Assembly (NCBI RefSeq): GCF_013032505.1 | Contig: NZ_WQCG01000002.1 | Span: 124,001 to 188,000 of the forward strand | DNA: 64,000 bases | Direction: 5' to 3' | From: Ruegeria atlantica | GTDB taxonomy: Bacteria > Pseudomonadota > Alphaproteobacteria > Rhodobacterales > Rhodobacteraceae | Notes under the pieces: model-generated | What the model was told of the DNA's origin: nothing | Database searches by the model: none | What the model saw: only the letters and a program-made list of their open reading frames with translations | Part shown: piece by piece, positions 18,999 to 27,392 of the stretch | Numbering within the stretch: position 1 is the stretch's first letter | Layout: each line of letters opens with the position of its first letter | Program-made: the position numbers and the translations under genes

Positions 18999-20369
18999 TT
19001 ACTCGATAAAAGTCTTGGCCAGACGGTCACTGATCGGTTGGGACAGGTAACTGATGACCGCGCGCTCACCGGTGTTGACGAACAGATCCGCAGGCATTCC
19101 GGGCACCAGATCAAGGGACGCAACTTCGGTGGGTTGATCGGCATCCAATTTCACCCGCGCCTTGAAATATGGTTCGCCGGTCCGGTCGTCCTCAAGCGCG
19201 TCTGCCGAAATGTCAAAAATCCGGCCGCTGGCTTCGGGCACATCGGTTTGCGTAAAGGCCGACAGGCGAATGCGTGTTGCCTGACCGATCTGCAGCTTGT
19301 CGATATCCGCAGTTTTGACCCGGGCTTCGACGATCAGAGCTTGATTGGTGGGAACAATATCCATGATCGTCTCTCCGGGGCGAATGACGCCTCCGGCTGT
19401 GGATACTGCCAGATTGACAACCCTTCCGCTGGCAGGTGCCAGAACCCTGGTCCGTTTCAACCGTTCAGCTGCCCCGGAATACTGAGAGCGGATCAGATCA
19501 AGCTGAGCATCTACAACCGCAAGCTCCCCGGCGATCACCTCGTCACGCAGCTTTTTTTGACTGATCAGCGACAACTGCAACTCCTGCACCTGGTCCTCGG
19601 CTTGTGCGATCTGGGTGCGCAAGGACGCATCAATTCCGCCCAGACGTTCCATTTCGATCTGTCGCGCGCTGACCCGTGTCACCGCCACCAGCCCTTTGTC
19701 CAGCAAGGATTGAAGGTTGGACAATTCAGTCTGCGTGATGTCGATCTGGTTCCGCGTTGAGAGGCGTTGTTCGTTCAGGCCACTGATCTGATTGCGCAGG
19801 CCCTGAATGCGCTGCGCGTTGATCTGGGCCTCGGTCCGGCGCGCGCGGGCTTCGGCGTTAAACAATTGTTTTTGCGTCAGGTAAGGCGATAGCCAATGCA
19901 ACCGCTGCATACCGTCGCTGAAACCAGCCATCGCGGTTGACTCGTCAAATCTGGCCGAACCGCTAATCTGTGCCAGCAAACGGGCGCGGCGTACCGACAA
20001 TTCGCCCAACTGGCTGCCTAGAACGCTCAGATCCACGTCGATTTCCGAGCTGTCCAGCCGCACCAGGGGCTGACCTGCCTGAACGAATTCTCCATCCGTG
20101 ACCAGGATCGAGTCGATGATCCCTCCGTCCAGATGTTCAACCGTTTTGCGGTCACCTTCCACCACAAACGATGCTGGCGCGACGACCGCCCCATCCAGTT
20201 TCGAGGCGAAGGCCCAATAGATGCTGCCGCCGACGAAAGCCATCAGGGTAAACAACCCGAACAGGACATAGCGTTTGATGCCAGAGGCTTCGGTCGTGAT
20301 GTCCAATACTTGCACATCCTGGGCGGTAAGCACGTTGGGGGATTGTGTGCGTTTCATCAACTGGGTCAT
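18999..20369 (-). CDS. Type I secretion periplasmic adaptor (HlyD/PrtE family)
   Basis: 456 residues. One N-terminal membrane helix (about 33-55, RYVLFGLFTLMAFVGG), a lipoyl-like half (VVEGDRKTVEHLDGGIID), a long coiled-coil hairpin (about 120-300), a second lipoyl half (VLAPASGRVVNLAV) and a C-terminal beta barrel (VPGMPADLFVNTGERAVISYL). This is the AprE/PrtE-type membrane-fusion protein that joins the inner-membrane ABC exporter to a TolC channel, which is not encoded here. The start overlaps the stop of the exporter gene by four bases, so the two are coupled. Confidence 0.93.
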   Translation of the reverse strand: MTQLMKRTQSPNVLTAQDVQVLDITTEASGIKRYVLFGLFTLMAFVGGSIYWAFASKLDGAVVAPASFVVEGDRKTVEHLDGGIIDSILVTDGEFVQAGQPLVRLDSSEIDVDLSVLGSQLGELSVRRARLLAQISGSARFDESTAMAGFSDGMQRLHWLSPYLTQKQLFNAEARARRTEAQINAQRIQGLRNQISGLNEQRLSTRNQIDITQTELSNLQSLLDKGLVAVTRVSARQIEMERLGGIDASLRTQIAQAEDQVQELQLSLISQKKLRDEVIAGELAVVDAQLDLIRSQYSGAAERLKRTRVLAPASGRVVNLAVSTAGGVIRPGETIMDIVPTNQALIVEARVKTADIDKLQIGQATRIRLSAFTQTDVPEASGRIFDISADALEDDRTGEPYFKARVKLDADQPTEVASLDLVPGMPADLFVNTGERAVISYLSQPISDRLAKTFIE

Positions 20370-22123
20370 TGGGCAGCTCCGCTTATCTGAGTTGCATTAG
20401 CAGGGCGCGCGGTGGGTTCCTGCGCCCCGGATCGGGTCGGTTTGTCCAGAACGTTCCGACGAGTGACCTTCAGGACGTCCTCTTTTTCTCCGAACTGTGT
20501 TTGAGTGCCGTTTCGCAGAACCATTACTTTGTTGGCAGCTTGCAGCGTTGCAGGACGATGGGTCATGACGATGCAGATTGCAGCACGGGACTGCGCCGCC
20601 GTGATCGCATCGCGCAGGGCCTGTTCGCCTTCGGCATCCAGATCCGAATTCGGCTCGTCCAATATCAGTACAAACGGATCGCCATACAGCGCGCGGGCCA
20701 GTGCAAGCCGCTGGCGTTGACCACCTGACAGAAAGAACCCCCGACCGATGCGTGTTTCATATCCATCTGGAAGGGTGCTGATCATTTCATGCACACCTGC
20801 CTCGCGCGCGGCACGCAGAACTTCTGCATCGTCGATGGCCACCGAAAAGCGACTGATGTTTTCGCGGATCGTGCCGTCGAACAGCTCGACATCCTGTGGC
20901 AGATATCCGATCTGCTCGCCCAGATCCTCGTGGTTCCATTTGGACATCGGGCTGCCGTCCAGCAGAACCTCGCCCCGTTGGGGGTGCCAGATACCGGCCA
21001 TCATTTTGCCCAAAGTGGTCTTGCCCGAACCGCTGTGCCCGATAACCGCAAGAACGTCCCCTGGCATAAGGCCAAAATCAATCTGGCGGAGCGAGGCGTT
21101 GATGGCGCGCGGAGGACCCGCCTGCGCAATCTTGACGTCCAGGGATTTGAACGCGCGGGGCAGGTGCAGGTTGGGTGGAGTTTCGGCAAACTCTTCGGTC
21201 AGTTTAGTTAGCTTGGAGTAAGATCCGCGCGCTGCCAGAAAACTGCGCCACTGGCCGATCAATTGGTCAATTGGGGCCAGTGCGCGGGCCAGCACGATGG
21301 TCGCCGCGATCATGACGCCAGCGGTTGATTCTCCAGTTATGGCGAGGGCTGCTCCAAGGCCCAGAATAGCCGACTGTAAACCCATCCGAACGGTTTTGGA
21401 GACGACCGAAAAACTGGCAACCCGATCTGCGGCGCGGGTTTTGTGCTGATGGGCTTCAGCCTGAAGCGAGGTCCAACGCCGCACCAAATCGGATTTCATG
21501 CCAAGTGCCTGAACCAGCTCGGCGTTCTTGTCACTGGTGCTGAACAACGCATCGGAACGACCGCGCGCTTGCGACGCCGACTGCATCGGTTCACGGGCGC
21601 GGGAGTTGTTGATCAGCGCCATGATCGTCAGTGTAACGGCGCCGGCCAGACCAAGCAGACCGAGATATGGGTGAAGAGCATAAAGGACCAGCAGGTATAG
21701 CGGAATCCAGGGCGCGTCGAAAAACGCGGTCAGGGTGGTTCCCGAGATGAATTCGCGAAATCCGTTCACGTCCTCGACAAGGTTTTCGCCAGCCTCGCTT
21801 TCGCCTTGTACGCGGCGGCGCATCGCGGCGCCCAGGACCGGCGCACCAACGCTCAGCTCAAAGCGGGCCGCCAGGCGACCCAAAATGCGCATCCGCGTCA
21901 GGTCAAGACAGGCGACCACGACGAAAACGCCGGCCAGCAAAGTGGTCAATGCGATCAGAGTGTCGACATTCTGGCTGGTCAGGACGCGGTCGTAGACCTG
22001 CAACATGTAAAGCGGACCGGCCAGCATAAGAAGGTTCAGAAACAAGCTGAAGAAGGCAACTGCAACAAAACCCTTGCGCAGCGACCCCCAGGCGGCTTTC
22101 ACGGGATTGGTTTTCTGGGACAT
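20366..22123 (-). CDS. Type I secretion ABC exporter ATPase/permease (PrtD family)
   Basis: 585 residues. Six-helix membrane domain (about 20-300), then a canonical NBD: Walker A VIGHSGSGKTTLGKMM (about 363-378), signature FLSGGQRQRLALARAL, Walker B LILDEPNSDLD, H-loop VMTHRP. The N-terminus lacks a C39 peptidase or C39-like domain, so this is the PrtD/AprD type that exports substrates with an uncleaved C-terminal signal. Lies 59 bp downstream of the RTX gene on the same strand with a hairpin in between, and overlaps the adaptor gene. The RTX neighbour is its evident substrate. Confidence 0.95.
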   Translation of the reverse strand: MSQKTNPVKAAWGSLRKGFVAVAFFSLFLNLLMLAGPLYMLQVYDRVLTSQNVDTLIALTTLLAGVFVVVACLDLTRMRILGRLAARFELSVGAPVLGAAMRRRVQGESEAGENLVEDVNGFREFISGTTLTAFFDAPWIPLYLLVLYALHPYLGLLGLAGAVTLTIMALINNSRAREPMQSASQARGRSDALFSTSDKNAELVQALGMKSDLVRRWTSLQAEAHQHKTRAADRVASFSVVSKTVRMGLQSAILGLGAALAITGESTAGVMIAATIVLARALAPIDQLIGQWRSFLAARGSYSKLTKLTEEFAETPPNLHLPRAFKSLDVKIAQAGPPRAINASLRQIDFGLMPGDVLAVIGHSGSGKTTLGKMMAGIWHPQRGEVLLDGSPMSKWNHEDLGEQIGYLPQDVELFDGTIRENISRFSVAIDDAEVLRAAREAGVHEMISTLPDGYETRIGRGFFLSGGQRQRLALARALYGDPFVLILDEPNSDLDAEGEQALRDAITAAQSRAAICIVMTHRPATLQAANKVMVLRNGTQTQFGEKEDVLKVTRRNVLDKPTRSGAQEPTARPANATQISGAAQ

Positions 22124-22149
22124 CAGGGAACCCTTTCCGGTTTGGCAAA

Positions 22150-22171
22150 CGGGGCGACCTAGGCCGCCCCG
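22150..22171 (-). terminator. Hairpin between RTX gene and its exporter genes (attenuator candidate)
   Basis: CGGGGCG (22150-22156) pairs with CGCCCCG (22165-22171) around an 8-base loop. On the transcribed strand only GTTT follows, so it is a weak terminator. Such a structure after a highly expressed substrate gene can stabilise its mRNA and lower downstream expression. Confidence 0.45.
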
Positions 22172-22182
22172 CTGTTGATTGG

Positions 22183-25100
22183 TTAAACGATGAAGTCGTT
22201 CTCGGTCAGGTCCGCGGCGTCGACACCGGCTAGACGGATCGAGCCTGCGTCGCCGAAGCTGATGACGGCGTCGTCACCATCCTGAACGGTACTTGGATCG
22301 CCGTCGAAGTCAGGACCCAGATCTCCGATCTGAATTCTGTCGACGCCCGTTTCAAAGTCCGAGATTGTGTCATCACCGAAGGTGCCCTGGAACAGGAAAG
22401 TGTCAGCGCCTTCGCCACCGATCAGGACGTCATTGCCGCCCTCACCGTTCAGCAGGTCATCGCCATCCGCGCCGTTCAGAACGTTCTCCAGATCGCTGCC
22501 GACAATCACATCACCATCGTCAGAGCCGATGACATTCTCGATCGAGACCAGCACGTCGGTTTCGATCTGATTGTCGATCACGTCCAGTCCGACAACTCCG
22601 GTACCGGCTGTTGCATCAACATCAAGCGTCGCGCCCGCGTCCACCAGCGTGTCCTGCACGACCGGGCCGTTTGCGCCCGCTGGTGCGTTGTGCAGATGGA
22701 TGGCTGATACGACACCGGGGATCGGCGTGTTCAGGTCGGCCTCGTTAAGGCCCACAACGCTCAACTCGCTCGAGTAGGTGGCTTCGCCTGTTGCCAGGTT
22801 CTGAGTGATGACAACGGTCGCGTTGCCGGTGGCTTCGCTATCCGATGTCGGCCCGGGTTCTTGCGATGCGTCCAGACCGCCGCTCAGCGAAACTGTGCGG
22901 ATGCCGTTTTCGGTTACATCGCTGTCGACCAGCAATTGCCCGCGAATTTCCCCGGCAGGAAAGTCGGAGGTGTGAATGTTGTAGTACAGATTGCCCAGAA
23001 CGGCCTCTTCTACAAACCAGCCTCCATCCGGGATATTCGCACCAAACTGGTCCGGAGCCACAATAGCCGCATCCACGATCGAGACGTTGAACCCGGTATC
23101 GCGCGTGGCGGTGCCGTTTCCATTGGCGTCCAGACGGACCTCGACCGCGACATCCAGATCCGAGAAATCGGCGGTATCGTTGCCTTCTCCACCATCGATG
23201 AAGTCATTGCCCAGACCGCCGGTCAGAACGTTGTCAGCGTCGCCTGCGATCAGAACGTCATCACCTGCGCCACCGCTGATGTCGCCGTTAGTGGTGCCCA
23301 GATCGACGAAAATGTCATTGCCGTTGCCCAGCAGGACATTGCCGTTGATCACGCCTTCGTCGTCGTTGACGATGGTAACGTCACCAGCATCTGATGCGTC
23401 GATCGCATTGACCGTGCCGCGAATTTCGCCTTCATTCAGGACGGCACCAAGAAGGTTCAAGCCGCCGTCAATACGAATGCCGGCTGCAGCATCCGATTGT
23501 TCGGAACCGGCAATCAGGCCTTCGTTGATAACGACTCCGGCAAAGGACGCATCATTTTGTCCGGTGAACAAACGCAGGCCGTCGCCGACCTGATTGCCCT
23601 CGGTTGCATCGCCGCGACCCTGTAAGACACCTTCGTTTACAATCGCTGCCGAGACGACATCGCCTGAAACGTCACCTGTTTGCAGCGAAACAGCCGAGCC
23701 GTTGTTGCCCTCGCCCGCGTCCACCAGACCAGTGTTGGTGAAGGTGTAGTTGTCTGCCGTACTATCAGCGTAGACTGTGCCGTTGCGCTGATTGCCTGTA
23801 CCTAAAATGGCACCCAGGTTCTGAACGGAAAGCCCGTTACCATCGATGTTCAGTGCGCGGCTGTCCGAGGAAACGGTGCCACTATTAACAAACGACCCGC
23901 CCGAATGGTCACCAGTGCCAAAGTAGACACCGTTTTGCACGCCTTCGATGGCGCCCGCGTTAAGCAATGTACCCTGGAAGTTCACGCCATTGACAACTCG
24001 GATGCCGGCGACCGTGCCGTTGGCGCCTTCAGAGAAAATCCCGCCAAAGTTGGAGATCGACGCATCGGTAGTTCCGGTGTTGCCAACGTTGCCGACCCGA
24101 ACGCCATCACCGGCAAGCGGCGTGGCCGCACCCGCGTTTCCGCGCCCGTTGATTACGCCTGTGTTTTCCAGTGTGAATGTGTTGGCACCATCTTCTGCAC
24201 CACCGATTTCCACACCAAAGCCAGAACCCTGATTGCCGTCACCAGCGTCGATCAGCCCTGAGTTCTGTACCGAGAAGTCATCAGCTGTTCCGTCAGCATA
24301 AACCGTACCGTTGCGCTGATCTCCGGTGCCAAGGATGTTGCCTTGGTTGTCGACCTCAAGCCCCGTGCCATCAATGTTGAACGCCCGGCTGTCCGAGGAC
24401 ACAACGCCTCCTGCTTCGTTGACGAAACGACCACCCGTATGATCCGCGTTACCAAAGTAGACGCCGTTTTGGACACCCGAGATTGTGCCGGAGTTGGTAA
24501 ATTCGCCCTGAAAGCTCACGCCATCCACAACGCGCGCACCGGCTACCGTGCCGTTGGCACCTTCCGAACGCACCTCGCCACGGTTGACGATGGTCGCTTC
24601 GGCGTTGCCCTGATTTCCGGGGTTGCCGATGCGGATACCATCTCCGGCCAGACCAGTGCCTGCTGCGCCGTTGCCCCGACCCTGGATCAGGCCGTCGTTT
24701 TCCAACGAGAACGTGTTGGCACCATCGGCGGCTCCACCGATTTCTGCTGCGAAACCCGAGCCCTGGTTGTGCTCACCCGCGTCGATTGTGCCATTGGCCA
24801 GATTGCGGACCGAAAAGTCATCTGCGGTGCCGTCGGCATAAACGGTGCCGTTGCGCTGGTCGTCGGTTCCCAGAATGTCGCCGCCGTTGATCAGGTCGAC
24901 ACCCGAGCCATCGATGTTCACCGCCCGGCTTCCGGATTGGATGGTGCCAAAGTTCAGCACGTCCAGATCATGTTCACCATTGCCGATGTAAAGACCATTG
25001 CGCGGGCCTTCGATCACGCCGGTGGACGTGTTCAGGATTTCGCCTTCGGCGTTTACGCCATCCGCGATGCGGATACCGGCGGCCGTGCCTTGGTTGCTTT

Positions 25101-25902
25101 CGGTCGATATCAGGCCACTGTTGACGATCTCGGTTTCCAAAGTGGCCCCTTCGGCACCGTCGTCAATGCGAATGCCGTCGCCGGCCAGCCCGGTATTGGC
25201 GGCCCCTTGGCCACGGCCTTGAATTGTCGCGCCGAAACCGTTGAAGATGTCGGTTTCCACGCGTTCGCCGACCTCATCGCCGATCTGCAACGAAATACCG
25301 GCACCCTGGTTGCCTTCACCCGCGTCAATCGTGCCGCCGGTAAAGTTCGAGATCGAGATATTTTCGGCCGTGCTGTTGGTGTAGATCGTGCCATTGCGCT
25401 GATCGCCGGTGCCGATGATGTCACCGAAGTTGCGAACATCAATGCCTTGTCCCTGAATGTCGACCGCACGGCTGTCAGAGCTGATCACGCCGCCACGGAA
25501 ATTGTCCAGGCCGCCCGAGCTTTGAGCACCGGCAAACTGAACGCCGTTGAATTCACCCGCAATCTCACCAAAGTTGCGAACCTGTGCGCTGCCAGTGACT
25601 TGAACGCCGGTGGCCAATGCGTCGGTGCCGGTGTTCGCCTCAATCCGACCAGAGCGGAAGTTAAATACATCAACATCCTGCCCCTGCGCCTGAACGGCAG
25701 CAACGGCGTTGTTGGTGATGATTTCACCAAAGTTCAGCAGACGCGAGAAGTCATTTGCCAGCACGAAAGCCGGGGTGTCATCTACAACGGTGCTTTGAAA
25801 GAAGTTGTTGAAAAGGGTTTGGCCGTCGCGGGTGGTCTCTTGCGCTATTGTAGACGTGGTCAAGAGACGAGCGCGCAGGCTTGTCAGAAGTTGGGACAGC
25901 AT
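22183..25902 (-). CDS. Large secreted repeat protein with RTX calcium-binding motifs and a CHRD-like segment
   Basis: About 1239 residues, acidic, no Sec signal peptide, no Cys seen. Residues about 1-118 are unique; about 119-835 hold four copies of a ~180-residue unit made of short beta-helix-like phrases (VYFGNADH, SSDSRAFNIDG, GTGDQRNGTVYAD, AGDGIRIG). After this come a short RTX cluster (GGAGDDVLIAG, GGLGNDFIDGGEGND, about 878-910), a CHRD-like segment (about 965-1080), a second RTX cluster (ADGDDLLNGEGGNDVLIGG) and a C-terminus ending ADLTENDFIV, a hydrophobic-acidic end typical of type I secretion signals. Start at ATG 25902 because GGAG lies six bases upstream; ATG 25917 has none. The exporter and adaptor genes follow. 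Probably a surface or matrix protein; activity unknown. Confidence 0.88.
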   Translation of the reverse strand: MLSQLLTSLRARLLTTSTIAQETTRDGQTLFNNFFQSTVVDDTPAFVLANDFSRLLNFGEIITNNAVAAVQAQGQDVDVFNFRSGRIEANTGTDALATGVQVTGSAQVRNFGEIAGEFNGVQFAGAQSSGGLDNFRGGVISSDSRAVDIQGQGIDVRNFGDIIGTGDQRNGTIYTNSTAENISISNFTGGTIDAGEGNQGAGISLQIGDEVGERVETDIFNGFGATIQGRGQGAANTGLAGDGIRIDDGAEGATLETEIVNSGLISTESNQGTAAGIRIADGVNAEGEILNTSTGVIEGPRNGLYIGNGEHDLDVLNFGTIQSGSRAVNIDGSGVDLINGGDILGTDDQRNGTVYADGTADDFSVRNLANGTIDAGEHNQGSGFAAEIGGAADGANTFSLENDGLIQGRGNGAAGTGLAGDGIRIGNPGNQGNAEATIVNRGEVRSEGANGTVAGARVVDGVSFQGEFTNSGTISGVQNGVYFGNADHTGGRFVNEAGGVVSSDSRAFNIDGTGLEVDNQGNILGTGDQRNGTVYADGTADDFSVQNSGLIDAGDGNQGSGFGVEIGGAEDGANTFTLENTGVINGRGNAGAATPLAGDGVRVGNVGNTGTTDASISNFGGIFSEGANGTVAGIRVVNGVNFQGTLLNAGAIEGVQNGVYFGTGDHSGGSFVNSGTVSSDSRALNIDGNGLSVQNLGAILGTGNQRNGTVYADSTADNYTFTNTGLVDAGEGNNGSAVSLQTGDVSGDVVSAAIVNEGVLQGRGDATEGNQVGDGLRLFTGQNDASFAGVVINEGLIAGSEQSDAAAGIRIDGGLNLLGAVLNEGEIRGTVNAIDASDAGDVTIVNDDEGVINGNVLLGNGNDIFVDLGTTNGDISGGAGDDVLIAGDADNVLTGGLGNDFIDGGEGNDTADFSDLDVAVEVRLDANGNGTATRDTGFNVSIVDAAIVAPDQFGANIPDGGWFVEEAVLGNLYYNIHTSDFPAGEIRGQLLVDSDVTENGIRTVSLSGGLDASQEPGPTSDSEATGNATVVITQNLATGEATYSSELSVVGLNEADLNTPIPGVVSAIHLHNAPAGANGPVVQDTLVDAGATLDVDATAGTGVVGLDVIDNQIETDVLVSIENVIGSDDGDVIVGSDLENVLNGADGDDLLNGEGGNDVLIGGEGADTFLFQGTFGDDTISDFETGVDRIQIGDLGPDFDGDPSTVQDGDDAVISFGDAGSIRLAGVDAADLTENDFIV
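23400..25550 (-). repeat. Four tandem ~540-bp units inside the RTX gene
   Basis: Unit boundaries, set by the recurring NGVQF/NGLYI/NGVYF phrase, fall at about residues 119, 302, 479 and 658 (pitch 175-183 residues). Each unit repeats the order SSDSRA(V/F/L)NI, DQRNGT(V/I)Y, AG(E/D)GNQGSG, RGNG or RGDA, AGDG(I/V)R(I/V), then a G(T/I/V)xxG closing phrase. Units 2 and 3 are the most alike, also at DNA level. This is the kind of array that grows or shrinks by recombination. Confidence 0.85.
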
Positions 25903-26246
25903 GGGGTACTCCGTCATAAATTGTTACGTTTGGCAGTCCGCCCTGTGTGTCGGGCATTCCACGTAGCCAAGGGGTAGACGGCACCCCGGGTCAGCTGAAA
26001 TTCATCCTGCAAATCGGCTGCATAACCAACGCAAATAGTCACGGTTTCCGTGAGAATCCGGAAGTGCCACATCAAATAAATCAACAGGTTATGACTTTCC
26101 TGCCGCGCGTGATGTTCTATTCGAATTCGCCGGTTAACAGTTTTGTCAGCGGAGTTGATCGGGATTTCATGCAGTTGTGTCCGCTTTGAGGTACATAAAG
26201 GGGTGGTTTCGAGCCGCTTTTGTTTGACCGCAGAGAGATTAAGCGG
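25903..26246. other. Intergenic region between divergent RTX and LysR genes
   Basis: About 340 bp that must hold both promoters. I see no gene, terminator or convincing operator. A 52-codon leftward frame from 26073 runs into the RTX start but has no SD and no protein-like character. AT content rises towards the LysR start. Confidence 0.5.
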
Positions 26247-27167
26247 ATGAATTTCAGAGATTTGGAGTATGTGCTAGCCATCGCAAAACATGGCAAGTTC
26301 AGCCAGGCGGCGGTTGCGTGCAACGTATCGCAACCTGCACTGTCGAACCAGATCAAGAAGCTGGAACAGGAACTGGGTGTTGAACTGTTTCTACGACTGA
26401 ATAACGAAGTGCGCCCAACGGCATTTGGTCAAAGCATCCTAAAAATAGCTGAATCCATCCTGTCTGATGCACAACAGATCCGCGACACTGCCACCCAATA
26501 CCGCGACCCCGAGGCCGTCGCGTACAGGATTGGCATGACGCCAACGCTTGCACCCTACCTGACACAGTACTTCTCAGGGCTGTTCAGCGATTTGTACCCG
26601 CGGATGCGTGTGACCATGATCGAAGACCTTCCACAAAATATGTTGCAGATGGTCGAAGATCATCAATTGGACATGGCGCTGGTGGCCAAAGTCAACAACA
26701 GCGACGCTCTGGCTTTCACATCAATTTGGGCCGAGCCGTTGTTTCTGGCCATGCGTGAGGGGCATCCACTTTGTATGCTCCCCTCTATTGCGCCAGAGGA
26801 TGTGCCTCCGCATGATTTCATCCGGCTACCTCACAGTTTTGGCTATGAGCTTGAGGACCGTTTGCCCAAGGTTGATCCTGCGATCCGAGTCGCCAAGCGG
26901 TTTGATCTGAGCGCACTGAGGTTTGAAACGATCTGCCGGCACATTTGCCATTCTGATGATTGTACAATTGTATCTGCCCTGGCCGCCGAGCAATTCAAAC
27001 GAGACAAGTGGCCCTTGTGCTTTGTTCCTTTTGAGGGGCCCGGCAACCTGCGCAATCTTGGTGCTGCGACCCGCCCGGGATGTCCTAGAACTCAAGTTTT
27101 GAACAGTGTGGGTGAATATATTCAGGATCAACCCCCGGTTGGTGTTGCGCCGACCTTCACGCCGTAG
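26247..27167 (+). CDS. LysR-family regulator, OxyR-like in sequence but without the OxyR peroxide cysteines
   Basis: About 306 residues. The N-terminal HTH is MNFRDLEYVLAIAKHGKFSQAA with SQPALSNQIKKLEQELG, close in style to OxyR and related LysR proteins. The effector domain follows (RIGMTPTLAPYLTQYF onward). The start is set at ATG 26247 with AGAGAG upstream; a TTG at 26220 would add nine unlikely residues. At the region where OxyR has its sensing Cys pair there is none (PHSFGYELEDRLP). Instead a cluster C230-x3-C234-x4-C239 (in CRHICHSDDC) sits in the next helix. Located between the RTX operon (divergent) and the peptide importer (same direction); either may be its target. Confidence 0.88.
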   Translation: MNFRDLEYVLAIAKHGKFSQAAVACNVSQPALSNQIKKLEQELGVELFLRLNNEVRPTAFGQSILKIAESILSDAQQIRDTATQYRDPEAVAYRIGMTPTLAPYLTQYFSGLFSDLYPRMRVTMIEDLPQNMLQMVEDHQLDMALVAKVNNSDALAFTSIWAEPLFLAMREGHPLCMLPSIAPEDVPPHDFIRLPHSFGYELEDRLPKVDPAIRVAKRFDLSALRFETICRHICHSDDCTIVSALAAEQFKRDKWPLCFVPFEGPGNLRNLGAATRPGCPRTQVLNSVGEYIQDQPPVGVAPTFTP

Positions 27168-27268
27168 TCACTCGTCAATCTTTGCAATCATCAATGAAAC
27201 CGAGATGTGTCGTCTCTCGTCTTTGCAAGGTGCATTGGTTTACACGTTCCTTCAACTCTCAAAGTGAG

Positions 27269-27297
27269 TTGACAATGGATTTTGTATTTTGGATACA
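27269..27297 (+). promoter_or_regulatory. Promoter and GntR-type operator in front of the peptide importer
   Basis: A consensus -35 TTGACA at 27269-27274 is followed, at the -10 distance, by the palindrome TGTATTTTGGATACA (27283-27297). The same 15-mer, on the other strand, occurs at 34704-34718 upstream of the gntR-family gene of this locus. A repressor bound here would cover the -10 region. The leader to the ATG at 27393 is about 90 bases and carries SD GGGAGA. Confidence 0.78.
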
Positions 27298-27392
27298 TTG
27301 GGCACAAATTTCGCGGCGATGAGAGTCGTCTGGAATTGCTTGGACAACAAAGCAACGCGAAAGCCGATTGAAAATTTTTCTGGGAGACAATC

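Noticed and set aside
18999-25902. Classical RTX toxin operon
   Set aside because: No acyltransferase gene and no pore-forming region; the exporter is PrtD-type without a C39-like domain.
24343-25977. 544-codon rightward frame antisense to the RTX gene
   Set aside because: It is a by-product of the biased, repeated codons of the RTX gene. It has no SD, no family motif, and the opposite strand encodes clear RTX and secretion features.
25918-26073. 52-codon frame upstream of the RTX gene
   Set aside because: No SD, no protein-like pattern, and it ends by running into the RTX start; more likely 5' untranslated sequence.
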